Below, piece by piece: positions 12,060 through 25,944 of a DNA stretch of 60,000 bases; position 1 is the stretch's first letter, and the number at the start of each line of letters is the position of its first letter. The translations under genes were made by a program, and so were the position numbers. The DNA is taken from NCBI RefSeq assembly GCF_037975245.1, contig NC_092580.1:30932001-30992000 (forward strand). The letters run 5' to 3'. The notes below the pieces were generated by a model. It saw nothing but the letters and a program-made list of their open reading frames with translations. It did not search any database and had not been told where the DNA came from. The DNA comes from Apostichopus japonicus. Its lineage: Eukaryota; Echinodermata; Holothuroidea; Aspidochirotida; Stichopodidae.

Positions 12060-13123
12060 GTACGTTGTCATGGTCACGACAGGGGAAATTCCCTACGACT
12101 GGCGCCTTTAACAACAAATGGACTGCGAGAGTCAGTTTGTTGATGATGAATAGCCGTGGGTGAGTGAGTAACCCAAAAGTACATGCATGTATACAACGTC
12201 GAACTGATGTCAGACGTTATTATTCTCAAAGCCTATAGGCCATATAGGATGAATGGCTACTGTCAGTTTACAGTTACTGTACAAGAAGTAGCGACTCTGT
12301 AAGAAAATTGTACTCAAATTCCATTTGAGTTACATTCTCAAACAGAAAGAAATTTTCAGATATAAAAGTGAATTTTGGTCACTGCTGACACGATAGCACA
12401 GCATCCCCCGGATTATATACAGTTTGAGTGGTGTGGAACTATTCTATCGACCGTGCAAGTTACAACCTTACGACATCGTGCAACAAGGTGTGAACTTCGC
12501 CCAAATCAGTTGAAATCTCTGCAGAGATAAGCAGTATTACAGAACGTGGTAGCTGTTCCATTTTAAGCGGCGGCTTGGAGATTCAAGTAAACCGTTGGTA
12601 TGGATATATTTAAGTGGCAGGCGTTATAGGATGTGATAAATCTTACAGAATTTGTTTATCATCGGAATAAGAAAGGAGCAACAGCCGTTTGTGCCAAACC
12701 GTTAGGACCTAGGCCCATGAGTATATTCTGTACCAAGCCTAAGTTACAGTTAATTCTATTGAATTAATTATAGTAAAGAAATGAACATAACACTTGCCTA
12801 TTAAGGAACTGCCGTATTAGAAAATTATTTGTTTTCATCATTGTGCAGATTGCACATAGGGAGATCCATTCAACTTCAAGCAGTTAAGGACGGTTTCTGT
12901 ATCATATTGCAGAGAAAAGCACACCTCGTGTTGCAAGTTTCGATCAGACTGATAAATTAGTGTCACAAGCATCTAAGTTTTGTGTACTGGCTTATTCCCA
13001 AAATGGAGATAATACAGAGGTAGTATCCAAGGTGAAAAGTCAACTTTCTTGAGATTGATGAACTCATTTGATTACCCTCGAGTCTTTTTATACAATGGTT
13101 TTTGTACCTTTTCGTTTTCCAAA

Positions 13124-13380
13124 ATGATCAATCGCTTTCGCCAAGTTGTTAACAATGTCATCACTGCTCAGACAAATGCACAGTTCCCTTCGGGGGGCAA
13201 AGCAGTGGGGGGCGTTGATGAGAATGAGACAGCAGGGAAGAAATTACGACACCCTTACTGCAGGCCGGTATTCTTACATCTCTCGGAGGAAGAAGTTGGA
13301 ATTGCCACAGATATTGTTGTCAGACCAATCTTAGTTCCAAGAGATTTGAGTAATCTACCTTGGTATACAGGATATGCTGA
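13124..13380 (+). CDS. PPM1H: PPM1H/J/M-type PP2C phosphatase, exon 1 (start codon)
   Basis: It encodes the N-terminus of a metal-dependent Ser/Thr protein phosphatase of the PPM1H/J/M subfamily. The 85 residues plus two bases of a Glu codon contain RHPYCRPVFLHLSEEEVG and RPILVPRDLSNLPWYTGYAE, matching the pre-catalytic segment of PPM1H ('PYGRPEFLGLS...RPIL...LPWATGYAEV'). I chose ATG 13124 because it has A at -3 and gives a start like the family's (M-[IL]-x-R). An in-frame ATG at 13058 has a poor context. The donor is GTAAGT at 13381. Family knowledge: human PPM1H removes phosphate from Rab GTPases phosphorylated by LRRK2; transfer of that role to this organism is inference. H, J and M cannot be told apart here. 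Confidence 0.85.
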
Positions 13381-14452
13381 GTAAGTATATATACTATGGG
13401 TAAATATGTAAGTTAACACTCAGAATTTGCATTGCGCATGTATTGCTGTTTTGATACATATATGCCATAGGTGCTGTGTTGGATTGTAAGTTTGTAAAGT
13501 TGGACCTTTGTTTTATCATGATTTTTAATCTCCATAGCCTAGCTTAACACCAGAATGACTATGGTACTAACAATAACTATTGACGCAAGTTGATATTTAC
13601 CAATTTTTTTTTAAATTGATTTACTCAAGTTGTCAATCATCATTTTCTTTACTTTTAAAGCTATCATATAGCGTTAAAAGAATTTTACTCGCTGTATAAC
13701 ACTTCATGTATGAATTATACTTTATAGATTACAGTTTTGGTGAAATTTTACAACATATTTGTTGAAATAACAAAGTGGAAGGATAAAACTATTGCCACGT
13801 ACCAAATCAGAAAACTGGTTACTGTCGTTTATCATTGTCTTACTCTTTTTATCACCAAACATTACCAATTATATACCGTCAGTCTCCAATGAGTATTAAA
13901 TTAAAGTGCTGTAGTGGTTGTCACATGAGCATCTTGAAAGCATTCTGTGAACTATCTGGTTGTCCCATGAAATTATGAGGCTCCTTAATGTTAAGTTATG
14001 TTCCTCAGAAGAAGAATGTCTTTAAGAGGTATAAATTATTGTGTCATCATCATGTTTGAAACATCTCCACACTCCACAATGTCCTTAAGTTTATTATTGA
14101 CATCTTCCACTATATATAATAATATTCTAGCCGTGCTAAGTTTTGCAGTTGAAACGTTCAGTTCTGTTGGTTGAGATATTGGGGACAGTTTGTGGAATGA
14201 AAGGGGAGGAGGAGGGGGGGGGGAGTGCAGAGATAGGGAGTGAGCACTAGGGAAATAGAGATAAAGTTAACTATTTTTAGATAAAAGTTGGTCATTTGCT
14301 TTGCAAAGTCGAAATGGATACATGCTTTTGAGCATATTCATCTTTTTTATCCTCTGAGACTTAAATTTACAACCTCATCTCATGTAACCATTACCAGAGA
14401 AATACTGCTGTATTATTATTATTTTTGTTGTTGTTATTGTTTTTATTTACAG
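13381..14452 (+). other. intron 1 of the PPM1H-like gene
   Basis: GTAAGT donor at 13381 and (T)n-TTTACAG acceptor at 14452. No other feature beyond G- and AT-rich patches (G-run near 14212-14223). Confidence 0.8.
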
Positions 14453-14591
14453 GGTTGTCAATGCTGGGAAGAGCAAACAAAATGAGGATCAAGCAGCAGC
14501 GGGGCATTACTCCATAAAATGTCCACCTCAGGAACCAGTCACTGAAACACAGAGTCCAGACAATGGACCTGCACCCATAGCACAAACCAAA
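14453..14591 (+). CDS. PPM1H: PPM1H/J/M-type phosphatase, exon 2
   Basis: This 139-nt exon completes the split Glu codon and adds 46 residues beginning VVNAGKSKQNEDQAAAG, ending on a codon boundary before GTGAGG. The NAGKSxxNEDQA block is the first PP2C signature in the PPM1H group, and its E-D pair supplies the metal-binding aspartate of motif 1. The rest (PPQEPVTETQSPDNGPAP) is a Pro/Thr/Ser-rich insert before the next catalytic motif, shorter than the equivalent insert of human PPM1H. Confidence 0.88.
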
Positions 14592-16320
14592 GTGAGGATC
14601 CACTTCCTGTTGCTGTGTAGTACTTGTGTCTATTTGAAGGGTGTGGGTGGAGGGGGGGGGGGGGTGTCAGAGGTGAGGGCTATAATGGCAAACTTGTTGG
14701 AGTCCCTAACAGTTTTAAGCTCTGGTTCCTGTGTGCAGTCTGAATGCATACTGTATCTACGACAATATCACCAAAACTTCATAAAAACAGGAAGTTTACA
14801 GTACCCTGTGAATACATTTAAGTGCAAGAGAGTTTTTGACTATTCCAGAATCTGCCTAATTTCAGGTCTGAATCACACCCTGATTGGTGTGTTCAATAGT
14901 GGCAGTTCACAAAAAAGGAAGTAGTGATTTCCTTTATTGTATTTGAATCAGTTCAACTTTCAAACAGAATGGAATATTCCATTCTTTGATAAAGGAAATA
15001 AGTTTGGACAATTGTTATATTCAATTTATATGTAGATTAAAACTGTTGCCCAAGATTTAAGATATATATTACTGTTTGATATTTTGAATGGAAAAGTTTC
15101 CAGCAGACAATATAGCATTGAATATATTACTTACACTACGCTATTAGATTTATGCAACTCTAGTACTTTATATACTCACTGCTTTAAAGAGACAGAAGTC
15201 TTTCATTGCTACACCGGGTAGTGAGGCAATGCCAGTGGTGTAAACAAGTTTTCTATGTAGCGATGTTGATATGAGGGGAAGTAGAGAGAATAGAAAAAGT
15301 CAAATCTTTGGGCTGTAAATCTAGAATGCATCCTACTCTCAGCTCATCCTCCTCCTAGCCCCATGTTTTACCTTTCCCCCACCCCCTCCTCCCCTCTTCC
15401 TCTGTATAGATCATTTTTAGCTTGCATTTATATGTATGTATGTACCTCTGGAATTATTATTTTCATCTGAGGAATTCATTTTCAGTGGTGATCCTATGAG
15501 GTTTTTCATCTCTCTCAAGATTTGTCTCTGCCTCTCAATATTTTGTCCCCTTTGGTACTTAAGTCAAAATGCAGGAGCTAATGGGACGTGGGTAGGTGCT
15601 TGGGGTGGGAGATACCCACAGATCATGAGACAGGCCCCTCCCTTCCACCCTTATCTCTGCCAGTTATACCAACTGAGACTAAGTAGGTGATAAGAAAATG
15701 CCAGAGGGGGAGGGTGGCATTAGAGACCCACAAGGCTTGTCTCCTTTGGAAAGGTTAAAAGGAAGGAGCTAGTGGGACATGAGTAGGGTAAAGGGGGAGG
15801 GGTGGAAGGGGGGAGCTACCCAGAGATCTTGATACAGGCCCTTCCCTTCCACCCTTATCCCTGCCAGTTATGCAAATGGAGACTAAGTAGGTACCGTAGT
15901 AAGAAAAAGCCAGTTCTCTCAATGTCACTTGGATTCGTCAACATAGTGTTCGAAACCTTGTGGGATCTTTATTGTCAATGCCATTACATGTCACTTCAGT
16001 CGATTTGTTCCCTTCTCTTCCTGCTGAGTGGAGAGATATTGCCCTCAATAAATTACTGGTAAATGTATAAACTGTAATGTAATCAAAGGAGGTTCTCAAG
16101 TAGATCCCGTCCTCAATTTTAATTTTACAAGTATGTCTGCACAAGACTTGGCGTAATCCAAAAACCAGCGTAATGAATTACAACATTTTCCTTCATATTT
16201 TCTATACAAGTTGACCAACTTTTGCAAAAGTATATATATATTTCTTAATTTTTTTTTTATATATATATTTTTTTATACAGAGTGATATAGGAACTGCATC
16301 TTTCATTTTATATGTTACAG
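14592..16320 (+). other. intron 2 of the PPM1H-like gene
   Basis: GTGAGG donor and TATGTTACAG acceptor. It contains a G-run near 14651-14663, a tandem duplication at 15545-15895 and an AT-rich run near 16230-16280. Confidence 0.8.
15545..15895. repeat. tandem duplication of about 192 bp
   Basis: Copies start near 15545 and 15738. Both contain GTC(C/T)CCTTTGG, GGAGCTA(A/G)TGGGAC, TTCCACCCTTATC, CTGCCAGTTAT and GACTAAGTAGGT in the same order. Confidence 0.75.
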
Positions 16321-16599
16321 GAAGTTGAAGAATTACAAGAGGACATTAATTTAACCTATTTTGGATTATTTGATGGCCATGCCGGATTTGGAACCGCGGT
16401 TATGGCATCGCACACCTTGCATCACATCATACTTGAGAAGCTACTCTCCATACAGCACTTCCTGGTCAACAGTACCATCGAACAACGGCAGTTCACCAAG
16501 AGCAACGACAGTAGGCCTGCCAAGTGGCCCTTCGCAGTCAAGGACATGTCTGTCGAGTCCATGGTCATTGGTGCTTTGGAGAAGGCCTTCTTGGATATG
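16321..16599 (+). CDS. PPM1H: PPM1H/J/M-type phosphatase, exon 3 with DGHxG motif
   Basis: This phase-0 exon of 93 codons starts EVEELQEDINLTYF and carries FGLFDGHAGFGTAVMASHTL, the PP2C metal-binding DGHxG motif (human PPM1H has WSLFDGHAGSGAAVVAS). It then has a variable linker and ESMVIGALEKAFLDM, equivalent to 'ECLVIGALESAFKEM' of PPM1H. The donor is GTGAGT at 16600. In the family, Asp and Gly of DGHxG bind the two catalytic Mn/Mg ions. Codon and splice quality give no sign of decay. Confidence 0.92.
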
Positions 16600-19500
16600 G
16601 TGAGTTTGTCGCTGAGATATACCTCCTCCTTGTTTTTATTCCATCTTGCACAAATTTGTCCAGTTGAATAGCATGTCGATGAGAATTTACCACATGTGTG
16701 CCAGTATTTCTTGATAGCATGTAGTAAGCACTACACATATCCTTCACTGTTGTTTATGAGATAACCAATTGGTATACCCCATTCTGTCTCCCCTACTTCC
16801 CCCCCCCACATTGTACTGTGTGAGAAAATGTCTTACACAGTTCCTTTTGGAGAGTCACTTTAGTTTTGTCTCTGAAAATTTGCATGAAGTAATAGACAGA
16901 ATGGTTGACTTGGATCTTTGATTGGTTGAGGAGTGTAAGGGATATCTGCCCTCCCCAATCCCCAAATCCTGTGAGAAGTGCCCTTTCATATGTTGAAGCA
17001 TCCCATCTGGGTACACATCCCACTGCCACTCAAAGTGTGTGCTCCTTCCCCCACCCCCACCCCACTCCTAGATTCAATCTGTCATCTGGCAGATCTATTA
17101 TGGAGCATGTTAACAATTCCACTGGTTATTCTGACTAATGCCATGCTGGTTGAAGCCATTTAAAGGCCTTGGGGGGAGGTTCTGCATTGTCGTAAGAATT
17201 GTGGCTAGCCATAGATATAAACCTTATAAGCTTTAGAAGAATGCTCACATTGAAAATTCAGGGGTGCAGACATCTCTTTTGTCTTGGGGGAAGGGAACAA
17301 AGATGTTATTGTCATCCAGGGGTGGGGTGTGAAATAGAATGTCACACTTCAAGGGTGATTTGGATGTAAAACGGTGCTATAGTTTGCAACCTTTGAAACA
17401 ATGTTGAACAATTGAAGAATTTTTTGACTAGGTTACAACCCTATATGTACATGCCATATATTTCTGAACTGTAACACTAGGATGTTTGGTAATATGTTGT
17501 CTGCCAGGGGTATGGAATATGAGTTCCCAGATTTTTTTCTGGGGATGGTGGAGGGGGGAGGGCGGTGGGGTAAAGTAAACATGGTCTTGCCAGTTGCCAG
17601 TTGTCATTGTTCTGAATTTTTTTTAACATATTCCCCACTTGCAATTTGCAACATGATTAAACACTAGCATGAACATGCGTCATGGTGACGATTTGTCCAG
17701 GTCTGCTGATTAACCATTTGACCTTTAGCTGTTTTACTGATTAACCTTTACTAGGAGAGAAAACCGGGAAGGTGTTGTGATACTGTGATCACAATTTGAA
17801 GTCTTGTTTTATGCAATAATTAAGTAAGTTTGATAGAATTGATGAACAAGCTCAGAATCGCTGCATCGAAAGAGCCACTTGCATGAACTCACCCAGTGTT
17901 AAGCCTTTAATGCTACTGAAAGAGGAAGTGCTCTTTAAGTGGAAGGTTTTGTTGAATGCAATTATCCTCTTGTTTTGAATGACCTCTTGGTTTAATTGCT
18001 CTTTGTCAATGTGACCTACTAGAGTGAAATTCAATTGACTTGCATGTATCAAGTGTCGGTAGAGTTTAAAGGAGTTTCCTGGGTTTCCAAGGCCCCTGAA
18101 TTTGTCAATCTTCAACATTTTCATCAGAGGTAAATGAAAGCCGATCATGTTGTGTTGGTCTTGAAGTACCCAGCTTACGAAGTGAATGTCCTAAAGTTGC
18201 ATGTAAAATTTTGAAAGTTTCAAATAGCCAAAACTCCATGTACATAAACACACTATCACAGAGACATGTGTATGCTAGATAGGAAATGCAGCAGGCATGT
18301 GGGATGGTTTGAGCAATGTGCAGTAATATGTGCTGGAAGCAACTGCATAAAACTCTCATTGCATATCTTTTACTCTCATTAAGGTTATTATTGTAGGGAT
18401 GCTAAAATGTTAGTCAAAAGAGGATGACTTGTAGCTTTACACACTAACAATTATTGAGTTTCTTTAACAAACTTCTCTTAGTGCAAACTTTCAAAACAAA
18501 TCTATCGTCTTCCGGTCGTGTGAACAGAGATTTATACCGTCTCGAACGATTTGACTCTGTTAAATATTTGCATTCAGATTACTAAAGTTTGATGAAAAGG
18601 AGACCATATTCATGTTGATACTCCACAATATTAGTAATGATATTACATTACAGTACTAAGGTATTTTCTTAATAACAGCATGCAATATTTCATTATTTCC
18701 TTATGTAGTCCATGTAGTCAAAGGTTGACACCATGACTCTCACCAATGCCCCTGACTCATTACAGTACATAATCTAGTTCAAACAGTGTTCCAATTTACT
18801 ATATATTCACTCAGTTTTCATGTTCATATTCTGTTTTCTGGAAGATGACTTTTCGAGAGCTAATATGTAAAGTTCAAAACGATCTGTAATAACAAACAAG
18901 GAGTAAAGTTGTATGATTAATTACTTTCAATTGATAACTGGTTTATAACTAACATGACGGAAGGTGATGTTTCAGGAAAATGAAAAGAGATAAATATCGG
19001 AAACATGAGCCAGAAAAATATTGCCATTCACCAAAGACTGGGACAAGTTTGGCATTGTCAGACAGAAAATGAATACAGTGCTTAGCTATATCCATTGCTT
19101 GTATAAAAGGAAAACATGTGACTCTGGCTAGGCTATATAATATACATACATATTTGGAAAATCCATATATCAAATTCAGAAATCTGTGTGTCATTTGTCC
19201 TCTGATTGGAGAGGTTTTTACAGAAACAGTTAAGCCATGTTTAATGTTTTGCAAATTTACTCATTTTAATATCATGTTTTTTTTTTCAAAGTTTATGCTT
19301 ACATTCCATCACTCATGGTGGAATGTAGACGAATTAAACATTATTTTATGTACCCTTATCTGTTACGTTAACAGTGAAGTATCTCTAAATTAGTACAACC
19401 ATCTTGCAACAAATTCCATACAAAATGCAGCTTTGAGAGCTGTTAAAGTTATGAGAGTTTCGTCATTTTAATACTTGAACGTTAAGAACCTTCTATGTCA

Positions 19501-19629
19501 AGTGCCAAAGTAAACTGAAGTGGTAAACAGTATTAAGAGTCTTATATCATTGGATTTGAATGAATATGTTCACAGTCAAACTGCTAAGGTTTAAGATGCA
19601 AGGGATTAGAAATTTATCTTGATTACCTT

Positions 19630-19719
19630 CTCCTCCTCCTCCTCCTCCTCCTCCTCCTCCTCCTCCTCCTCCTCCTCCTCCTCCTCCTCCTCCTCCTCCT
19701 CCTCCTCCTCCTCCTCCTC
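19630..19719. repeat. (CTC)30 microsatellite
   Basis: About 30 uninterrupted CTC/TCC triplets. Confidence 0.97.
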
Positions 19720-20599
19720 TTTTACCTAAAACAGTTTGCCTTTTGAATTTGCATGGTCATGTTTTAGTTGTTGTCAGATGTACTCTGGGGGTAGGTTTCA
19801 GGGTCGATTATCTTTTGTTACCTTGGTAATCTGTGAGGTAAAGGGCCCAAGAGTTTGTAGAGGGACCATTTTATGATTTTATTATATAAGGTACTGTATA
19901 TATTTATTTAAAGATGGGATAGAAGGATGGACACTTGGTACAAAATGGTTGATTTCAAACACCTTTGATTTCAAAACATTGACAAAACTTGAAACGAAAC
20001 AGATGAAACTTTACCAGTTCTTTTGCTACATGTATGCTTTTGTGTTATTTCAATGATTTCATCAACTAAAATTGATATTTCAATGTACCCTTTCTATATG
20101 ATCAAGGATAAGGTTTGAAAACAGTTTAACTATACACCTGTACCAGCTTTAATAGTAAACAAACAATGACATCTAGGCATTCCCTGTGTTTGGTTTGTTG
20201 CAGATTGTAGTTGAAAACTGTGAGTTACAGTAGTAGTCCAATTTTAATTAAAGCCCACCAGAAACTGATTAATCAGTAAATTACATTAATTCCATTATCA
20301 GCATTTTATCGATTTTTATTCAAAACTTTTACAAACTGAATCCAAAACTGTTCTTCAAAGTATACTTTCTGTTATAGGCAAAGCATAAACCTATCCTTGC
20401 TTTACTTTATTGTCTGTCCTTACAGCTAGCGTACAGTTAGCTTACAGCACACATGACACACCCATGTGAAATTAAGCACAAATCTACTGCACCTATGTAA
20501 TTGTTCTTACATCAAGGGTTGTATGACTCTCACAATATGCAGTCTGATTTACATTGTATCAAAATTAGGAACTTCTTAGTCCAAATTGTGATATTGAGT

Positions 20600-21165
20600 C
20601 TTAATAGAGAGAATATGCAAGCATTATAGAGAGATATACAGTATGCTTATATAGAGATAATATCCTTTTTATCTAGAGAATACATGCTTATGCTTCTTAT
20701 ATAGAGAGAATATGCTTCTTATCTAGAGAATATATGCTAAATGCTTCTTACAGTATATAGAGAGAATATGCTTCCTATACAAATAATATTCTTACAGTAT
20801 GCTTCTTGTATCTATATGCTTCTTTTAGACAGAATATGCTTCTTATATAGAGAAAATATGCAAGCCTTAAATGGAGAATATGCTTATTCTTTATATATGA
20901 AGAGAATATGCTTCTATGTATGCTTCTTATAGAGAGAATATGATCATGATTAGAACTTATAATATGCTTCTTAATTGAGAGAATATGCTTATAATGCTTC
21001 TTATATAGAAAGAATATACAAGCCATATAGAGAGAATATGCTTCTTCTTCTCATATAGAGTATATACTTTTATAGAGAGAATATGCTTGTACTTCTTTAT
21101 AAAGAGAATATGCTAAATGCTTCTTATATCTATGAGTGAATATGCTTCTTATAGAGAGAATATAG
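20600..21165. repeat. minisatellite, TATAGAGAGAATATGCTTCT unit
   Basis: Roughly 20 imperfect copies of a 20-30 bp unit built from 'tatagagagaatatgcttct'. Unit length and spacing vary, and the frames seen on both strands are by-products. Confidence 0.9.
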
Positions 21166-22714
21166 TTGGGAACTTGATAAGTAGCTGCTTGCGAAAATTG
21201 ATAATTTTTTCTGTATTTTAGCTAAGTTCTCTTGGGATTCTCGACTCCTTGATTCTTCTCCCTATGAATTTGTTCATGATTGTTACATCTCCCATACTCT
21301 TTATCAAATATGTACTATTTAGTTTAATGCTGTGAGATTTTGAAAATCTCTTAGAAGCTAATTTCTCTCTGTAAACGTTATTTCCAATATTGTTTACATT
21401 GAACGGTTAATACCCAGTGAGACGCAGCTCTACGATAGGCCTTGTGGCTATAATCTGGCTAATGAAATCTACCTAATCCAAATTGCTGGTAGAATATGTA
21501 TATATAAATATATACGATCGGCTTCATTTAATTGCTCTGGCGTTTCTCATCGATGTTAATTGAGAAGATTCGAGGTCTAATTATACAGTATGTGTATAAT
21601 AGCATTGCAACAAGTTTGAAAAATATCTTGTTACTTATGGTAGAATGCATGTGGATTGTAGAAATATTATAAGTTGAAACTAAGAATGTGACTCTATATT
21701 TAAAGCAATAAAGCAGTTAGGTGGCCATGCATACAGTAGGTATCCAAGACTGAATAACCTTTGCAATACTTAGAATGTTATGCAAGGCCTTCCCTCATTA
21801 ATTGTGTACTGTACCAGAGTAGACAGTGTTATCCATTGCTGTAATGTACTATATTACTTGTACGTTGTAACACTTTCCTCTGTGAGTAGCGCCGGCCAGT
21901 CGATTCAGGGTTCTTGGCCTAAGATGTAGTATTGTAATTGGCCAGATAATGAAGATGAACACAAGATAAATCCAGAGAGGTGATTGTATTTTTTAACACA
22001 GATATCTTGAAAAGAAAACTTGTTATAGTAAGGTTGAGTGTGTTGTATTGGATGTGTTGTACACCTTGAGGCTAAGCAGCCCTGAAGCCTACCATCAAGA
22101 ATGTTTCTTCCAACAGCAACCAGAGTAGACTGACCTGTCCCTACCAGGTAATGCACTTTATATAAACCCCTTAACAATACGTGGAAATACCACATGTACA
22201 CAAATGATGAACTTTACCTTACAACTTAGCTTAAGACATAATACACAAATACAGTACATTCCTACCATCCCTAAACAATTGTACTTCTTTACAGAGATGA
22301 ATGTGATCACATGAGTATCCCTAGAAAATATCACATGTGTTACATCACAATCCCAGGATAAGCCTAATACCACATGCCAATCCACAGGAGCAGCCCCAAA
22401 AGCCATAATCTGCCAACAATTACAACTGGTTTACTTAATCCCAGGAGAGATAATCCCTATATAATTCCAAGGGGACTTAAAATACCACAAGTCCACACAG
22501 AGTGCACACAGAACTCCCATTGCTCCACAACTTTACAGTATTAACAGCTTTACACTATATTACATTATGTACTATACATCAGTACACTTAATTCACTGTA
22601 CAGAGTCTCCCTGAGCGTAACTTGATAGTACTACTGTAGATGGACTATATTACATAACCGCAATGCCTAAAAGTGGGTCGCAACAGCCTTAGCTTTTTTG
22701 GGAGTCAAAGGATC

Positions 22715-23010
22715 ATTTAAGGTCATTAGAGGTCAAATGTAAAAATCATAAAACGGTTGTATCTCGACACCCAAGATCCATAAATCATAGTTTGTGGCAC
22801 AAACTGTCTGCATGGTAGATTGCTCTCATGGTTCAAAAAGTATACAATGTTTGGTGCCCAGGTCAAAGGTCACTTGAGGTCTAATACCTCAAAACAGTGT
22901 GACATCTCAGAAAAGAGAATGTTGCAAGATGTGGTATCTGACATTATACCATGCAACAATGAGTATAAGATCCTTATGACATTAAAGGTCAGCAGAGGTC
23001 AAAGTTCAAG
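22715..23010. repeat. diverged tandem repeat with AGGTCA words, including a perfect DR1
   Basis: Three units about 130-140 bp apart carry AGGTCATTAGAGGTCA (22718), AGGTCAAAGGTCA (22860-22872) and AAAGGTCAGCAGAGGTCAAAG (near 22985). The middle one is a perfect direct repeat of AGGTCA with 1-base spacing. The layout resembles, in opposite orientation, the array at 2505-2910. Confidence 0.65.
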
Positions 23011-25944
23011 AACCATGAGTATGGCAAACTAGTTTTTAATATATATGCATGCTTTAACTTCTGCCTGAAAACTGAAAACTTTTGAAATTAAACTCTCAAA
23101 GTGTGGCTTTCCAAAAGAGGAATTTGATTCATTCCTCTATTAGTAATTTGAGTAATTTTCTGAGTCTCTCTCATTTCCAAAACTAGACTTTTGTGTCCTC
23201 ACAAGTCACGAAAACCATGCTATCATTTTCTAAGAGCGGCCAGTATATACTATACTGTGGACAAAGAGAAAGTGGGTTGTGAACCATACATGCAGCCCGG
23301 GTCAATTGGGGCGCAGGATTATGTTCCTCGGAATGGCTAAGGCTACATGTATGCATGTTTTGGGTGAAGCCGGATAAATATTGTTCATAGAAATTCTCAA
23401 CCATTTAGATTTTCGGTTTACTAGAGCTGTTTAGTAACACCTTCAAGGTTAAATTGGACTAGATTTATTAGTAAATGTATGATCCTGTCATAATAATAGT
23501 CTTAACATAGCTTCTTAACTTCTATTCCAAATGATGTATTTTGGAGAGTTATTGTCACTGCACATGGTTAAATGTCTTAATTTACCCAAAAAAAAAGATA
23601 TGTTTAATTACTCTTCAAATATTGAGAAAATTGGACCAAAAATTCAAATTATTGGTCAAAATCAGGATGTGTTCCTGGTTGAGTCCATTGAAACATTTTG
23701 TATAATTTGCTAATTTGGAATCCAGATCAGCTAGAGGTTAATTTGGTCTGTATATAACTTCATTCAGAGAATTGTACCATCTGTAATAGCATATGCAGTG
23801 CTGTCCCAAAATACAGTAATAATTGAATAAGGTGGGAAAAACAAGGAAATAATGGTCTGGGTGTAAAATTAATAATACTATTATTATTTGCAAACTTGGT
23901 CTTGCAATGTACAAAGTCCAGCATATTGCATTTAAAAGATACACAGCCAGTTTTCCAACAGTCAGTAATTTATACTGACTAAGTCTGATCATTTAGTTAT
24001 CTCTTAGCTCACAGCTGGCGGCATAACTCAAGACGAGAAACGGCGTTTACGTGTGGATGCTCTTCTTTTGTAAAGTGCTTTTTCTTCTTCAAATTTTCAT
24101 CTCGTGCTGACTTTTCACAGCCAGCGTATTGACATCATCGTCGTCATAAAAACTAGAAGCTTGGCAAACTGCCATTATAAATTTAAATGCACAGTAGAAT
24201 AAAAAAGAGAAAAAAAGGCATGATTTAAGTTGTTTCGATAGGATGTAAGCATGCTACATGCAGATATGTGTACAAAGAATATACCATATTAGTATTCATG
24301 TATATAACACATGCAGGGTGGTATATGTTTGGTCTTAAATTTATTCAATATTAGGTTACAGCCATTTCATTATCTTGTTTATAGCTTGTAAATATTCTCA
24401 GAAAAACATTGTCAATTTGAATATGGAGCAGTAATATACACAAATAATATATTTACTTTATTCTGATGACATATTTTTGTCCACAGAATACATACTGTAT
24501 ATGTTAATGACAAAATATCAACCTTCTGTTACTCTGTGGCTTCGATATTGTACAATGCATTTTAAGCTCCTGTGCTACTGTAGTGTTACATTGAAATGTT
24601 ATTAGTATGTTTCATCACTTGATCCGCTGAAGACATATTGGCACAAAGGTATATCCATCCTACTGCTCTTTGGTATTATTTAATGTCATATTAAAGCATA
24701 ATGCAGCATTTTGGGTTTTTTAAAAAAAAAAAAATATTGTTTGATATTTAAGCCTCAGAAACTATGCAGGTATTAAAATCAGTGTGATTTATAGTCAAAT
24801 CTCTTTTCAAATAGTGAAGTCAAAATTGTTTGGAAGTTTTTCTCCCTTTTAGCTTTTGAATTTCCCTTCTCTTTCATTCACTGAAATTCAGATGCTCACT
24901 TGCAGGCCTATCAATAGGTCTACATAAATGTACCTAAGTCATGAATATTCAAAAGTATTATCTATGTTTGACAAAGTTTATAACTATCTTATCAAAATTG
25001 GCAGAGACTGCTGAAGAGAGAGTCTTTTTTTTATATTTTATAAATATGCTTTTTAATGTGGATGAAATGGTGATGATTGCATGGAAGTCATTACGAAGTA
25101 TAAATATTGTCACTCAAAAGTAGCTTCCTTTGATAAAACAAAATATAAAAGATGTGAGATTTTTTGTTGTTGAAAATATGTGATCGAAGGGAAAGGAAAG
25201 GAATCTTTCCATCAATAGCAACATCGATAAAGAGGACTTTGAACCGTAACAGTAGACTTTATGACCAATAAAAATGCTGGCCTAATTTATAAGTAATTTA
25301 GTAATTAATTAAAAGATACATAAAATGATTAATAATTCGGAACTCAAATTGGCTTTCCCAAATTGACATGTAATCATATTGGTAATTGAAACTACTTGTG
25401 AAGTAAAACCTGAAAACAAAGAGTAAACTTTATTAGTTAGATTAAACAGAACTTGTGATTACTGATTAAAATGAGTAATAGAAACTAACCATATAAAGTC
25501 AACTCAGTATTCTAGCATAGTTGACAACATATTAATTATGAAAGTTTTGGTCAAATATAGTCTCTTAAAAAAATTATACTGCATGCTTATAGCATTAGCA
25601 TATGATCCATTCCATCATATGTCTTTATGATAGAGACACTTTCACTTTCAGCAGTTGTTATAAGAAAAGTTCCCCAAAACAGCTATTAAAGTAAAATATG
25701 TATGTCATACTGGTGATCCTTAACACATAAGACTTGAGTAAGTCTAAATTTTGTATACAGTAGCCACTTGTAGCTGTTTATGCTGCATTTCAGAGTCATT
25801 GCAATCCTTATTTATTACTTTTATTTTCCATAACAGAGATGAGTTTTTAAATATCACAAATGATGCACATCTGGCTCGATGATTTAGACTTGATCAAGTC
25901 TTCAGCCGTGTGTGTGCGTGTTTGTGCGTTTGTTTTGTATTCTG

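Larger units (their letters stand above)
7798..13123. other. intergenic DNA and 5' flank of the PPM1H-like gene
   Basis: I find no supportable exon. The stretch includes a near-DR1 word AGGTCAAAGGTGA at 8993-9005, a poly-T tract at 10058-10096, a G/C-rich patch at 10690-11160 with long C-runs that looks like an old repeat, and a palindrome at 12044-12059. The last several hundred bases before 13124 should contain the 5' UTR and promoter, but I cannot place the start site. Confidence 0.5.

Noticed and set aside
19630-19719. CRISPR-like or regulatory array
   Set aside because: A simple CTC triplet microsatellite with no spacers.
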